64,000 nt of DNA from Craterostigma plantagineum (GCA_027422505.1 JAPQWV010000002.1:28932501-28996500); one strand, 5' to 3'; shown: positions 37,252 to 49,990, counted from the first letter of the stretch. Numbers and translations: made by a program. Notes: generated from the sequence alone by a model not told the origin.

Positions 37252-38340
37252 GGTAACTTCACAATTCTTATCGATCACGTAGTTGCTTGTACCGACTCGG
37301 AGATAATCGAACAATGGAAAGAAATACCTCACGGTCTTCCACTGCATAAGAACTACATGGTAATCCTTCAAGGAAACAAAGAAGAGGATAAAAGGGATAT
37401 CTTGATTTCCATCAACGGGCATATTCCACTTGAGGGATTCGAAGTCTTCAAGCTGAGCAATCTTGACAATAGCCTTGCTAGTCGACGTTTCTTGGCGCCG
37501 AGTAAAAGCTCGTTGTCTGTTTCTTACACCCGTGAAAAAACCGTAGTATTATTAATTGCTTTACTCTGTCTGGTAAACATCATTGTTTTTGAGTTTCGGC
37601 AGATTTGTGCTCCTGAAATGCTAGCTGCGAAAGAGAAAAAGCCTTTGGGAATGGACGATCATCTCTCTCGTTTTTTTTCGTTAGCTGAAATAGAATCAGC
37701 CACGCAAAACTTCAGTGACGCCCTTATCATTGGAAAAGGTGGATTTGGAAATGTCTATAAAGGGCTCATAGGTGAAGAGAAACAGACAGTGGCCGTAAAG
37801 AGGTTAAAGCCAGAGTCAAGGCAAGGCCAACGTGAGTTTTGGACAGAAATCGAAATGCTATCTAAGCTAAGGCATGTTAACTTGGTGTCTTTGATTGGAT
37901 ACTGTAATGAACAAGGGGAAGCGATTCTTGTATACGAGCACATGCCAAGAGGAACACTGGCGGAATATCTATATAAACGCGACGGGAGAATCAGCGTTCG
38001 GTCATCTCTGAATTGGAAACAGCGTCTGTTAATTTGCATTGGAGCAGGTCGGGGACTAGACTATCTTCACACGGGCCATAAAGTCATACATAGAGATGTC
38101 AAGTCCTCAAACATATTGCTTGACGAAAATTCCGTGGCTAAATTTTCAGATTTTGGCTTGGCTAAAACTCAAATTGGTCGCGATACTCAAACACGAGATA
38201 GCACCGATATGAAAGGTACACCTGGTTACATAGACCCAGATTTTCACAGAACCCATACAGTAACGAGGAAAAGTGACACTTACTCCTTTGGTGTGGTGTT
38301 GCTGGAGGTATTGTGTGGGAGAAAAGCCTTAGATAGGGCT

Positions 38341-38863
38341 TGGAAGACGATAGGCGAAGCTTAGCCACGTGGGCTCGAGATAACTTGAGTAAGGGAGATG
38401 TCGATACTATCTTGGATCCAAGATTGAGGGGACAAATATCACCAGGTAGCCTAAAAGCATTTGTGAAAATTGCAGAAAAGTGCTTGGATGATTCGCCAAA
38501 GAGAAGGCCAAGAATGGCTCATGTGGTGATGAACCTTGAATTTGCACTTACAGGAGAATGTGAACTTATCTGTAGTAAACAATGCTATTGATATATTTCC
38601 CAGCATAAGTAAAATTAAGCAGGAGACAATGAAAACTAGCGAGAAAAGTAGTAAGAGAGTTCTCTTCTCAAGAATGACCTTCTCTAACGTGTTAAGTGGT
38701 GCAGCTCCTCGAGTAAGTACTACCAGCCGAATGCTGAACTCAACTCCTGAAAATAAGAATAGAGAAATATTTTTGAAGCTCAAGATATTGCAATGCTGGC
38801 CATTTGACGCATTACGGAACAAAGCAAAATCATTGAAGGACTTTCCTGGAATCTCTGTATCAG
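38341..38863 (+). pseudogene. C-terminal part of the CrRLK1L kinase and linker
   Basis: After a one-base break the kinase C-lobe continues (DDRRSLATWARDNL, DTILDPRLRGQISPGSLKAF, AEKCLDDSPKRRPRMAHVV). After a second break near 38545 the tail reads LHLQENVNLSVVNN and a Ser/Lys-rich stretch to about 38863. A good donor (CAG|GTATTGG) follows. The open frame without splicing would stop at 38961. The extended tail beyond the kinase is longer than is usual for CrRLK1L proteins. Confidence 0.7.
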
Positions 38864-39256
38864 GTATTGGTTGGGTATCATTTGAGATGGCTTTGCTTTT
38901 TCTCGCTGATAAGATTTTGTTTTCCGTGGAAATAATCACAAACTCCCCCATCATGGTTTGAAATTTTGATCTGGATCAATACCATTTGTGCACACTTCCT
39001 TCATGTTTAGATGGTATTTGTTCACTAAAACCATCAGAGACACGATTTATCTTGGCGGCATAAAGTTGGCATGCTTACCTTATTCAATGATTTCGTGATA
39101 ACATGCTGATTTTAAATTTATGTGCGGCACATAACATTATTCTGTGTTCAAGTGAATTTGATTGGATGAGGCTTGATCATTGCTAGTGGGGACTTGTGCA
39201 TCTAGTTTTATAGTCTGTATCGTATTAATGAAACTGGAACGCATATTTCTTTGCAG

Positions 39257-40582
39257 CAACTGTATCACATTATTCAAGATTCAAAGGAGCTTTTTGGAAG
39301 AAAAAACGATTGGGAGTAACAGATGGGTTACTTCCTTCCAATCCTGATTTAAAAGTGTTCTCCTTTTCTGAGCTTAAGAAAGCCACAGGAAATTTCTCTA
39401 CAAAAATAGGACAAGGTGGATTTGGAAGTGTTTATAAGGGTTGTTTGTTCGAAACGAATGTTGCCATTAAGATGTTAAGTAGTTCAACTGGGCAGGGATT
39501 TCAGGAGTGGGAGGTATAATATTATTATTGTATTACCATTCACGTGTATCTGCTGCTAAGAACTATCAACTCCGACCAACTTTGTTCTGCAGGCTGAGAA
39601 CATACCTCGGAAGGCTTTCTCACCCTAACCTGGTCAAGCTACTTGGATACTGTCACGAAAAGAAACAGCTGCTTCTTGTCTACGAGTTCATAGAAAATGG
39701 AACCGTAACGAGTCATCTCTTTGGAAGTAAGCCGCCGAACCTGTCTTTTTTTTACCGAGTAAACGATGGTTTTGAATGTTTTTGCTTATTAGGTGCAGGT
39801 TGTTCTCTCTCATGGGATACGAGGCTCAAGATATTAACTGGAGTGGCCCGAGGCGTTGCTTTCCTTCACGATGGTTCAGAAACCAAAATCATTCACAGAG
39901 ACATCAAGCCTTCAAACATACTGCTTGATGAGGTAGGTAGTACAAAACCAGCAGCTCAAATTATTAGTCAGTCTTCTCTAGTTTGCGTTTCGAAATTTCT
40001 TTTTCATCTCATCTCTCAGTCATACAATGCCAAGCTTTCAGACTTTGGCTTAGCGAGATGTGGTCCGTCGGATTCTGACACCCATGTATCAACATTTAGG
40101 ATCAAGGGAACGTATGGTTACATGAGTCCGGAATATGCAATGACGGGTATGCAAATTCGAGTTTCACAGAAGAATATTATTACAGTTCTTTCCTAGGTGA
40201 AAAAACCTTTCATATCATACTAAAAAAATAAATCACAACAGGCCATCTGAACATGCAAACTGACGTATACGCATTTGGTGTCTGCGCACTAGAATTGCTC
40301 ACTGGGTACCAAGCCTGCCAATCTGGACCACGGTTTTGGAATGAACCTCTTTTGAGTGTGGAACAGAAGTTAGAACGTGTAATAATGGATCCGCGCTTGG
40401 AAGGAGGAGATTGTCCTACAAAAGCTGCATTTCGTCGAATAGCTGAGCTTGCTTTGAACTGCGTCGACCTCGAACCGAAGAGTAGGCCTTCTATGCGACG
40501 AGCTGTGGAGGTATTGGAAAGCGCTGTTAGTAGTTCGGCGAGCGACAGAAGTAGACAGACCAAGGTACGCTTTGCGAACTAA
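39257..40582 (+). CDS. RLCK-VII/PBL-type cytoplasmic kinase domain (possible second half of a tandem kinase)
   Basis: Ser/Thr kinase of the PBL/CAST AWAY-like class. Exons: 39257-39513, 39593-39726, 39793-39932, 40020-40146 and 40242-40582, with GT-AG sites. Motifs: [128 protein letters not shown] and [21 protein letters not shown] replaces the usual YRDFKASN of RLCK-VII, while SDFGLARxGPS is typical. A one-base break lies near 39600-39610 (ahead of YLGRLSHP). No initiator Met or myristoylation start was found; the first exon begins at an acceptor (TTTGCAG|CAACTG). It may therefore be the 3' part of the upstream kinase gene. Confidence 0.82.
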
Positions 40583-43500
40583 CTTTTTCCTTGCAGTGTT
40601 GCGCATATTTATTTGTATACATTGACTCTCTGTTCTGTTACAAGGATAGGATAATGTATTTCCTGTACATTCAATTCGAGGATTTGAACGTTCTATATGA
40701 ACCAGAATAGAGCATTGTTTTTAGTTGTTGAAGTATACAACTTTGTGTGTCATGTAAGGTAAGGACACGAACGGCTGCAGTCGTAGAATGGTGTATTCTT
40801 CTGCTGATATTAGACAACTTTTTGCTGCTCTAACTATTGCTTCTAGTCAGTCTTATAGGTACGATCCACTTTGATTTAAAATGAATTAAGCACAAAATAA
40901 TATGATATCATTAACATTATATTTTTTTTATGTGATGGAGTGGACAGTGGAGTGGTGAGAGTTATTTCTGTTGCTCAAACCGGTTATAGTTAGAGCCTAA
41001 TCATTTTTCATCCAACTCCAACTTTGATCTTTAAAATAAACTAGTATTTATGCACATTATATGCATTTACACTGTATAAACTAGTTTTTTGCCGTCAATG
41101 CACGGGTATTAATATATGTATAATTAATATAAAATGAATAAAAGTTTTCGTTTTCCTGTAAATTATCCGAAAGAGGCTGCATTCATTTATTAATTATGTT
41201 GATTTTCAATGTTATTTTTATCTTTTCAATCTAATTCTTGTTATCCTATTCTTTTCATCTGCCCTTGCTTTCGAGGCTTTGTAAAGTCTCTTCGAGCTTT
41301 CTCGTACTCTTCTTTGATCTACAATTTAGCGCTAGAAGTATTTTCATCTTTTAGAAGCTCGCTATTATTCATTCTGACATGACCCAATTCAACTTTCTGC
41401 TTTAAGCCTCTCAACATGTGCATTAGTCTTATTCAATGAATGTCATGCAATGCACGGCCTATACCATTTGTATTTAACGTTAAGTTACTTCGTCATATAA
41501 AAAACACTCAAACATCACAATTGCACGCTACATCTACCAAAGTCATGAGCCTGTCTAAGTGTTGAGAATTGAGATGACGAAACTGAAAAAAAAAAATAAG
41601 TATAGAGTGATACAATAATACGATGAGTTTGTAGACGCCCGTGTGCATCTTGCAGCCAACTTTGACAAGCTCACCTCTCCGTCTGCTTCAGCTTCGTCAA
41701 GTCATGAATTCGTATGATTGGTTCTTCGTCCGTGTTCATTCTTCTTATCGTCCTCCTTGTTTTTGGTGGGTGAATTTGGGTCGTATCGGGCAGCGCTCTG
41801 CCATAAGTCGTGGGTCAGAACTCTGAAGAACTATGATGTGATTGGTTGTTCGCCAGCATGCGATCCCTAAACATCGTTGCAGGGATGATTGCTATCTCTT
41901 CTTAGATGTCCGAAGCGAATCTTATGAATACATCCAATATAGGGTTAACTTTGGGGGTAAAAGAGATCAAGAGTTTCTATCAGTCTAATTTCCATCAACT
42001 GAATGATTAAGAACATCGATGAGCGTCTACCGCATTTCCGTGTTTGATGAGCCTGCGTAGTATTAGGTAGTTGGTCAGGTAAAGGCTGACCAAGCCAATG
42101 ATGCTTAGCTGGTCTTTTCGGACGGATGCAAAAGAAGAGAGGTTCAACGTGGCAACAGGTGCAAAGCGAAAGAGAGTCGGCGGGAAAAGGAATACTAAGA
42201 GAAGATGCGATTCAAAGGAGATGAGCAACCCCTTCAAAAGCTGCCCAGTTGACTTGCATTTGCCGCAGGAGGAAATCATTGTCAAATGTCAACCACCCTG
42301 GAAATGTCAAATTTAATAAAATTATTTTTATAGTGCGGCGTGGCATTAAATATTGTGGAACTATAACAATTTGGATAGGTACGAAGTTTAATGAAAAATC
42401 TTGGCCAAATTTAGATTGCCCTACAACTCTAGCTTTAAGAATTTATTATCCAATGGGAATAAGATCCACGCCTACCAATCACATCAAGTACTTTACAATA
42501 TTATAGGAAATTATTGGAATTAGGAGGAAATGGGTCTCGGGGCCCAAGATGGATTAATTAACCCAATAAATCCAAACAGGTCGATTTTATCATAATCGAG
42601 GTAGTATCGGAAACTCGCACATGCTGAAAGATTCATAGAATCCGTGAACTATTAATTTTACACGAAGCCAATGTTGGGGAATTAGAAGTTAATTTTTAAG
42701 TTGCCCCTGATGAATAAATAATTATTCAATTTGTCCCTCGTTGATTAAATCATCTCTCCGTTCATTTGTTATATAAAATTACCTTGTGTGGTTATTTAAA
42801 ATAGCTTACCTTAGGGTCTAAGTAGGCTTAAGTGGATTTATTAATTTGATGTGGGTTTTGGTCCAAGTGGTGAGCCAAGTGCAAGGAAGTGCCTCACACC
42901 TCCGAGGAGCCCTCGCCCTCAGCCGAGGCCGTGGCTGACCCGAGCCATGATGTGCCACATGCACAATGGACACGTACGTATCGACACAAGTAGCAATGGA
43001 TGAGCTTAAAATTATGCTCTTGACGCGTTGTCGGATGCACAATGGACACGTACGTAGGATTCGATGATGTGTCAGTGGCACATAAGCACGAGTTAGTGAC
43101 GAAGCACTTACGAGCCATTATCAATGATGATGTGGCAATGACCCATTAGGGTCCACGGGTGCAGATGATAGAGCCGTTGGAGTTGAACTAGTGTTCGCTA
43201 CACCTCTGATGTCTTGCCACCTTGAGCGGCATCTTTGTGGGATATGATAACAGGATAAAGGGAAAGGCCCTACAGGCTAAATCGAAGTGGTGGGCCCAAG
43301 GTAGTAAGAACTGAGCCCAAAAGTTGTGTCTATTGCAAAATAATCCCCGGAAAAAGGAACGAAAATAGCCGAAGGTTTTGGCTATTCACGAAATCTACCC
43401 AAAGCCCTTGGATTTAAAACTTAAGATTTTGAAATCCATAATCATCTGATTCCGATCAAATACGCGAGTTCAAATGCACTGTAATTAAATTTGCTCATAG

Positions 43501-44488
43501 TGCGTTGAAATTTGTGTATTTGAATGAAATCGCAAGATTCTATATTATGAATCAAAATCTTAATTTCAAATTCACATCCATTGTTTGGCAAACGTTATGA
43601 TTTCGAAATCCAAATTTCAAAATGGAGCTTAAGATCATGCTCTAACTTTTTATTAGAAAAAAGTTATAAAAAAATAATATTATATAAATAAATAATAAAG
43701 TTGAAAAGTTTCGAGCACCCACGAGTGAGCCCGATTTCCACAATAACGAGCTTGCGTCGGCTCATCGAACTCACGAGCTGGTTGGAGTCATCCTAATAAT
43801 AATAATAATCGTAACAATAATAATAATAATCCGACAAATAATGGACATTTAAATTACCCTTAAATTTAGATGAAATCGAAATTCAAATCTGTATGTCTAA
43901 AAACCGGACATTTTGAAGGAAATTCATTTTCCAGATCGAAATCCTGTATCCAAACGGATATCGAATTATTCGGATGTTAATATGTTGTTTCGTATATTTC
44001 ATTTCTAAAATCAACTAGAATTAACATGGACCAATTTTAAAATGCTTGAAAACTATTAATTTAGATCATGTTTTAATTGGATATTATTTTCCTGTTTCTT
44101 CGATATAATTTTCTAGTATGGAATTACAATGATAGAAACATGAGATTTGTTAGTTTATAGATTTATTAAAAAAAAATATTCTGGTTACAAATATGATTAT
44201 TATAATTTTGTTGAGAATTTTAGAAAATGGTGGTGAAAAAAGCAATATTAGAAAGATTTGTAGATAATAATAATTAAAATAGAAAACTTGATTATTTTTG
44301 TAATACTGCGAGAAAGTTACTGTGTAATAGTATTATTGATAATAACATTATTTGTAATTAACACTAGAATTAATTAGTCAGAAGTAAAACCCTAGCCAAC
44401 CTACAGGGTTTGATTTCAGAGCCCCAAATCGGACGAAAATTTTTCATTCTTCGATTGACCGACTGAATCTGACATCGTCGATCCGTAA
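40583..44488. other. Long intergenic region; no recognised gene
   Basis: The first few hundred bases are probably the 3' UTR of the kinase. Short open stretches at 41640-42340 have coding-like composition in more than one frame but match no family I recognise and have many stops, so they may be gene relics. A ~20-bp direct repeat (GCACAATGGACACGTACGTA) occurs at about 42961 and 43029. An (AAT)n microsatellite lies at 43793-43830. Many bases from 43400 to 44400 are AT-rich. Confidence 0.4.
43793..43830. repeat. (AAT)n microsatellite, interrupted
   Basis: Two AAT/TAA runs separated by TCGTAAC. Confidence 0.9.
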
Positions 44489-46127
44489 ATGAAGGTGAAG
44501 AAACAGAGGCGACATCGAAGAGCGGTGAGATTCTACACGGCATGTTTCGGATTTCGAGAGCCGTTCAAAATCCTCTGCGACGGGACCTTTGTGCACCATT
44601 GCCTGACGAACAGCATCACTCCAGCTGATACTGCGCTGGCAAATAACCTAGGCGCCTCCGTCAAAATGTTCACCACTAGGTAATCAATCCTAATATTGAA
44701 TTTTGTTTACGGTATTGTGTATATGCGAGCCTATTCTGTTCATGTCTATGTTTAATTTTTAACTCTGACTCGTTTGTTTGCAGGTGTGCACTCGCGGAGT
44801 TGAAAAGCCTTGGTGATTCATACTCTGACTCACTTACTGCTGCTAGTAACCTGATGATAGCCAGGTCAGGCTCCTCTGTACATGTTATTTGTGTTATTTA
44901 GTGCTTGGTTTTTGGAGAATGGTTAAGCCTAGAATAAATTGTGATGGTTGCTTTCAAGTTCTGCGGTGACACAAGTTAAGAATCTTTAGTTTGTGTCTCG
45001 TAACATGATTTGATAATTTGAAATCAGATTGGATTGAACTAATTGATTGATTATGTGGTAGTTTGTTTTTCTTCTGATTTTTCGGCCTACAACTGAAGTG
45101 TAGAATGTTGGTCGGACATTTTCAGTGGTATAATATGACATTTATGTATCTATATGCTTGGTCTTTGATCTTTATGATCAAATCGTCCGTCCTTTAGGTG
45201 TGAGCATGAGAAGAGAAAGAGTGCGGTAGCATGCATAATCGATGTTATTGGTGAGAATAACCAGGAGCACTTCTTCGTTGCTACCCAAGACGCAGAACTC
45301 AGGAAAAAGTTTCAAGAGGTTAGCTAATGCTTCCTTCATTTTCCTGGATTAGAATGAATGTTATCTAGAGCTGTTCTCGTCTTACTCATGCTAACATTGT
45401 AAGTGTGATTCGTATAAATGTTTTCTGTCCGTATGGATATTATGAGCTAATTTTGTTATTATTATGCAGATACCTGGTGTCCCCACGGTACATGGACTGA
45501 GAAATGCTCTTTTTCTTGACCGGCCATCGACTTTCCAACAAGAGTTTGTAAAGGCTGCTGAAGAACAACGGTCTCACATGACCGACTTGGAGTACAGAAT
45601 GCTTAAGAAGAGAAGAACAGAAGATGATGAAATAAAGAACCCTTCTGCTGATAATGAGGAAGGGCATGCATTTGATGCAAGAGATGTCAAGACGACTGTA
45701 AAGGTAAACCGGGTTGATAAGAAGGATGGTATTCAGTTCCGGCGAAAGAAAGCTAAGGTTGGTTGGAACTCCCATGGTTGCGTTATACTTTAAGTCTTCA
45801 ATATGGATGAAGAATTGACATGTTATATCATGCAGGGTCCGAACCCTCTCTCATGCAAGAAGAAGAAGAGTGCGGGCAATATCACAGCTGTTTCATTTTC
45901 TTCAGACAAGGTATGACTATGCAAGTTGCTATCAATTTTTATTGGAATAATTCATACGTGGGTTGTGATTTAGAATAAGCACTGATTGAGATTGAACATT
46001 TTATGTTATTCGTCTTGCTCTAACTAATTCCCGACCTCGATTGCAGGCTACTGATAAGATGACTCGAAACAGGAAGAGAAAACGATCATCTAGAAGAAGC
46101 AATGCTGAGTCAGCAATGGTTCAGTGA
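44489..46127 (+). CDS. UTP23: rRNA-processing protein UTP23 homologue
   Basis: Nucleolar PIN-domain protein of the Fcf1/Utp23 family, part of the small-subunit processome and needed for 18S rRNA maturation. Exons: 44489-44679, 44784-44864, 45198-45318, 45470-45757, 45836-45910 and 46047-46127, all in phase. The N-terminus MKVKKQRRHRRAVRFYTACF is nearly diagnostic. The PIN core has PFKILCDGTFVHHCL and FFVATQDAELRKKF; Cys/His residues (TTRCALAEL, MIARCEHEKR, SAVACII) fit the family's zinc-binding site. PGVPTVHGLRNALFLDRPS follows. The C-terminus is Lys/Arg-rich (RKRKRSSRRS), as expected for nucleolar targeting. The frame is intact, and length (~275 residues) fits plant UTP23. Confidence 0.94.
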
Positions 46128-46750
46128 GACAGTTGGTTTGACTTTGAGTTGGGATTTTGATCATTCGAAGCTATCTCTTCATGAGGTTTTTTTTTTTTTT
46201 TTTTGTTATATCGAACTGGAGATTATCAGTACGTACACGTAAAAATGACGATGAAAGGTTAGGCATGTGGTTGGCCTCTATTGGGCTTCTCGGGTTTTGC
46301 AGCTGTATAAGTTGGGTGGCACAACGATTTTGATGCAAAAATGCAGATGGACATTTTGACATGAATCGTGGAAAATTTGGGAAATTTTTCTTGCTTAACT
46401 CGCTAGTAACCGAGTGGTTGTGTTAATTGATTCAAAGCCGAGACCAGCAACGAATTTAAAATTTGATAACTTGACTATTCGAATTGGCGTGCGTAATAAT
46501 GTATAAGGTCAAATAGAAGGATGATAATGTTTATATTCAACGAATATACCAACAAGTTATAGTGCAGCAGCAGCCAGCAAATAACCGCCCACACCCATCC
46601 CATTCAATTCAAATGAGCTCAGCTCATGAAAACTTCAAAAAAAAAAAAAAACACGCACATACAAAACTATTAAGCCAAGTCAACAATGGAAACACCTCAG
46701 TAAAAGTATACACAACTCAGCTCGTCGTGCTTTTCGTGCCGTGAATATTA
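46128..46750. other. Convergent 3' flanks of UTP23 and Rab7
   Basis: The two genes face each other tail to tail. A poly-T run lies at 46187-46204. No further gene seen. Confidence 0.5.
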
Positions 46751-49308
46751 TTAACATTCGCATCCACTGGACCTCTGCTGGTTGTTGCTACCCACGTCGA
46801 CCGTGTCGGGCAAGTATCTACAGTTTGATTGCATTATTTACTGTTATAATGCTACCCAATATGAAAATTCAATTATCAACGAAAATAGTAACATTATGTA
46901 CAGATGAGTGGATGGATGGAATACAAAGAAAGTCCCACACATTTGGAACATACACGAGCAAAAGATTACGATGATGGTGATGACGACGATCTATAAATTA
47001 TACAGATTGAATTCCTTATCAGGCTGGGACTTGATATTCGACAGATCCCTAGTTATCTATCTATGGGTGAAGCCTTACATTATATCTATCTATGGTTGTA
47101 ATGGAACAAAAAAAGAGTTGGTCATATTATACACAACTAGGGAGAAAACTTTTGTGAACCGAAGCCATAACCAAAGTTGCAGCCTTCCCAGGAAACAAAA
47201 ACAAAAAAAGTGCATGAACAGCGAAGTGATAAAGCACAGGAGAAGGTAAGCTTTTGGATATATGATACTCACATTTCTTCTTCTTCTTCATTCTTCATAG
47301 CGTTCTTCGCGATGACCTGGAAAGCTTCATCAACATTGGTGCCTTCCTTGGCAGAAGTCTCAAAGTAGGGAATATTCCCTTTCGAGGCGCACCATGCCCG
47401 AGCTTTCTTCTCCGAGACCTGTTTCAATGCAAGGCAAAGGGAAGACATTAAAAAACCCCAATTTCAGAGAAGTTAATGGACTTGTCTGCACATCCACAAA
47501 TAGACCCCTCATATGCAGAAACAGAAATACAACCTCACTCAGAACCTCTTAAGTACGCATACATGGAGCTATATATGATGATACAAAGAAATAGTTAGTG
47601 AGAGACGAGCATTACCACTCTACTGTTTCCACCGTCCACATCGATCTTATTTCCAATCACCACAAAAGGAAAATTATCTGGATCTGACGGGCTTGCCTGC
47701 AGATAAATTTCTCTTCACTATTACTTTCTTACAATGAAAATCAAGACAGTGGGATAAGCACAAAAAAAAAGTAGAATGCAACTTTTTATTGTCTTGTTCA
47801 AAATTATGTACTTTCAGTGTTCATGGAGAGAGAAAAGCAATGAACATCCATCCTTATAGCAAACCGTACAGAACTATTCTACTTCACGCCCGTAAAGTGC
47901 AACTCACTATTCTTTAAGATAGAACATAACTGGTACCTGAATCAAGAATTCGTCCCGCCAGTTGTTCAGATCGTCAAATGATTTCATCACATTGACATCA
48001 TAGACAAGAACACAGCAATCAGCACCACGGTAGAAAGCAACACCGAGACTTTGAAACCTCTCCTGACCAGCTGTGTCCCATATCTAATCAAACAACAAAT
48101 CAATTAATGTCAAATAGTTCTTACATGCTAACGTATACAAGTTGAGAAACAGATTTGAACAATCACATGCCAAGCAGAATACGTGCAATTAAATATGCCT
48201 GGGAATTTGTAAATGGTTTTGCAAATAACCTAAACAGTTTAGTGACTGGTGACGGTCATATTCATCAATATGAGTGTGGGTAATCATACAAATCAATCGA
48301 TATCATTGCATCGATCGGAGCCTCAACGTTAAATTGTCCGATGACCAACTAAGGTTTAAACAGGTTATAATATTGTAGATGGCTTACCTGCATGCCAATC
48401 TTAATTTCTCACTTGATGGAGCACTTATACAACATAGAAGGAACATAAATAGAAATATGCCAAAGTGTTATGCTGATGATGAAATTATCATGTGTCGATT
48501 GCATATGTTTAAAACCTGTAGCGTAAAGAGTCGATCTTCAAACTGGACTTCCTTAGTGAGAAAATCAGCACCAATCGTTGCCTTGTATTGGTTGCTGAAC
48601 TTCTTGTTCACATATCTTTAATAAATGCGTCAAGGAACTGTTCACAGTGAAACCAATTTTATCCGTAGACCATTAAATTTCTAAACACAAATCAGTTAAA
48701 CTTCAACAAAGTGGAATAATCCTTGAGGATACTGGTTCATCAATGATGTCTTCCCCACCCTGCCGATCAAACACAAAAGGCAATATAAATCTCGAATACA
48801 TGTCGAAAGGGATAATCTCAATTCAAACACCTGATGCTCAAGTTTTTCAGCAAATCCAACATGCATTAAGATCATGATAAAGACAGAAAATATTTGTTAT
48901 CACTAATTTCACTTGCTTCAGTCTTTTAGTAAATTCGAAATCCATCCACGCACGCAACAAATACACATCAAACCGAATACACAGCAGATATCTAATATAC
49001 TTTACAAACACAGGTACTTCATGAAAAATGAAAAATCACCGCAACGTCACACAACCACCACACATGGACGAAATTCAGCAACTCGAAAACATCAAAGAAC
49101 AACCCACGCACATAGTCAGTCAGGAGATCTGATTCCGAATCAAAATAACGAGAATCTACACCTAAAAACACGGCGCGCTCAATACTCCGCACAACAATCA
49201 TACACAGTCAGACAATCGAGCTTCGAATTGTGACATTTAAGAAATCACTAATTACCCGCTGTCTCCGAGGATGATAACTTTGAGGAGAGTTCTTCTGCGA
49301 GACGCCAT
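46751..49308 (-). CDS. RABG3: Rab7-type small GTPase (RABG3)
   Basis: Regulator of late endosome/vacuole fusion, membrane-bound through C-terminal prenylation. Exons: 49256-49308, 48733-48759 (27 bp), 48516-48615, 47937-48083, 47616-47696, 47273-47418 and 46751-46817, all phase-matched. Motifs: start [19 protein letters not shown]-loop GDSGVGKTS, switch [41 protein letters not shown] and a C-terminal GCEC double-cysteine prenylation signal. All GTP-binding motifs are canonical. The long first intron (48760-49255) and the micro-exon of 27 bp, carrying the P-loop Lys-Thr, are noteworthy but typical of plant Rab7 genes. Confidence 0.97.
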
Positions 49309-49550
49309 CGAATCGATGCGAAGGACGGTGTTGACTGTGTGGACTTTTCTATTTTGGAATGGTGAATGAAGGCGACGACTGTCTCGAAGATGCGATTCAA
49401 TTCAAACTAGAAGAAATATTCCGAGTGCAAGTAATCAACAGTTGGCAAAAGGCGACCGACAGCTTCTAGTTGGCAACTCGTGGAGTCTCGTAAATTAATA
49501 ACGCATTTTATAAAATCATATATATTACATATATGAGTACTATTTTAAGG
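49309..49550. other. Rab7 upstream region
   Basis: Probable 5' UTR and promoter; no other feature. Confidence 0.4.
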
Positions 49551-49990
49551 TGAATCTATAGTTCCTTTTGAAAAAAAAAAAAAGTGAATGTATTGAAAAA
49601 TACTCAATTGTATAAAAAAATTTGTACGTCAGTGCCCATGTCAGAAATTTTTTTATATGTTCGACTGTGCGTATCATTTTCTCGATCTTGACGTACCTTT
49701 TTATATGTGTATTGCGTACCACGACACGCATTTATGAGTTACCCATATATGGTACCTATATACTTTCCATACGGTATCTTGCAACTGATTAATGATAGTA
49801 CCATTTACTAGTTGTATTACGTACCGCATACGTTTCTCCATGGTACCTAAATATGTAATATGATGTACCTTGCGGCGGCCAGGTATCAATGCACAAAAAA
49901 AGTTATTCTGACAGGTACCTGCATATAAAAAAATACTGACATGGTAGTGACTTGTTAATTTTTTATATTAAGGTGTATTTTTATGTAAAA
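49551..49990. repeat. GTACC-rich dispersed repeat, copy 1
   Basis: Sequence rich in GTACC/GGTACCTA motifs, alignable by eye with 63265-63705. Shared blocks include CCCATGTCAGAAA, GTATTGCGTAC, GGTACCTAAATAT and an AGGTACCT-CATATAAAAAAAT block near the right end. No ORF, inverted ends or target duplication found. Confidence 0.7.

Larger units (their letters stand above)
26382..38589 (+). pseudogene. CrRLK1L (FERONIA-type) receptor-like kinase split by two Copia insertions
   Basis: Single-exon malectin-like receptor kinase. Host segments: 26382-27009, 32084-32449 and 37257 onward. The first segment has a signal peptide (Met at 26493 is the likeliest start: MRFMARRRTLILCIVFSC) and malectin motifs YRFQLDSGQKYIRLHFNP and FSVEANQFTLLSHFS. 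After Copia 1 it resumes in frame with NQPLDIVFSPSADDS and YYYAFVNAIEILSIP. After Copia 2 it resumes with NFTILIDHVVACTDSE. A transmembrane helix (VVLLIALLCLVNIIVF) precedes a kinase with GKGGFGNVYKG, VAVKRL, HRDVKSSNILL, DFGLAK, GTPGYIDPDF and SDTYSFGVVLLEVLCG. Further one-base breaks lie near 32222-32236, 38335-38345 (before RRSLATWARDNL) and 38543-38552. The insertions and shifts make this copy very unlikely to give a full receptor. Confidence 0.93.

Noticed and set aside
37201..37422. Minus-strand 73-residue frame
   Set aside because: It is antisense to the receptor ectodomain and LTR junction.
41641..42316. Coding-like short frames in the long intergenic region
   Set aside because: Many stops, no recognisable domain and no consistent splice model; at most a gene relic.
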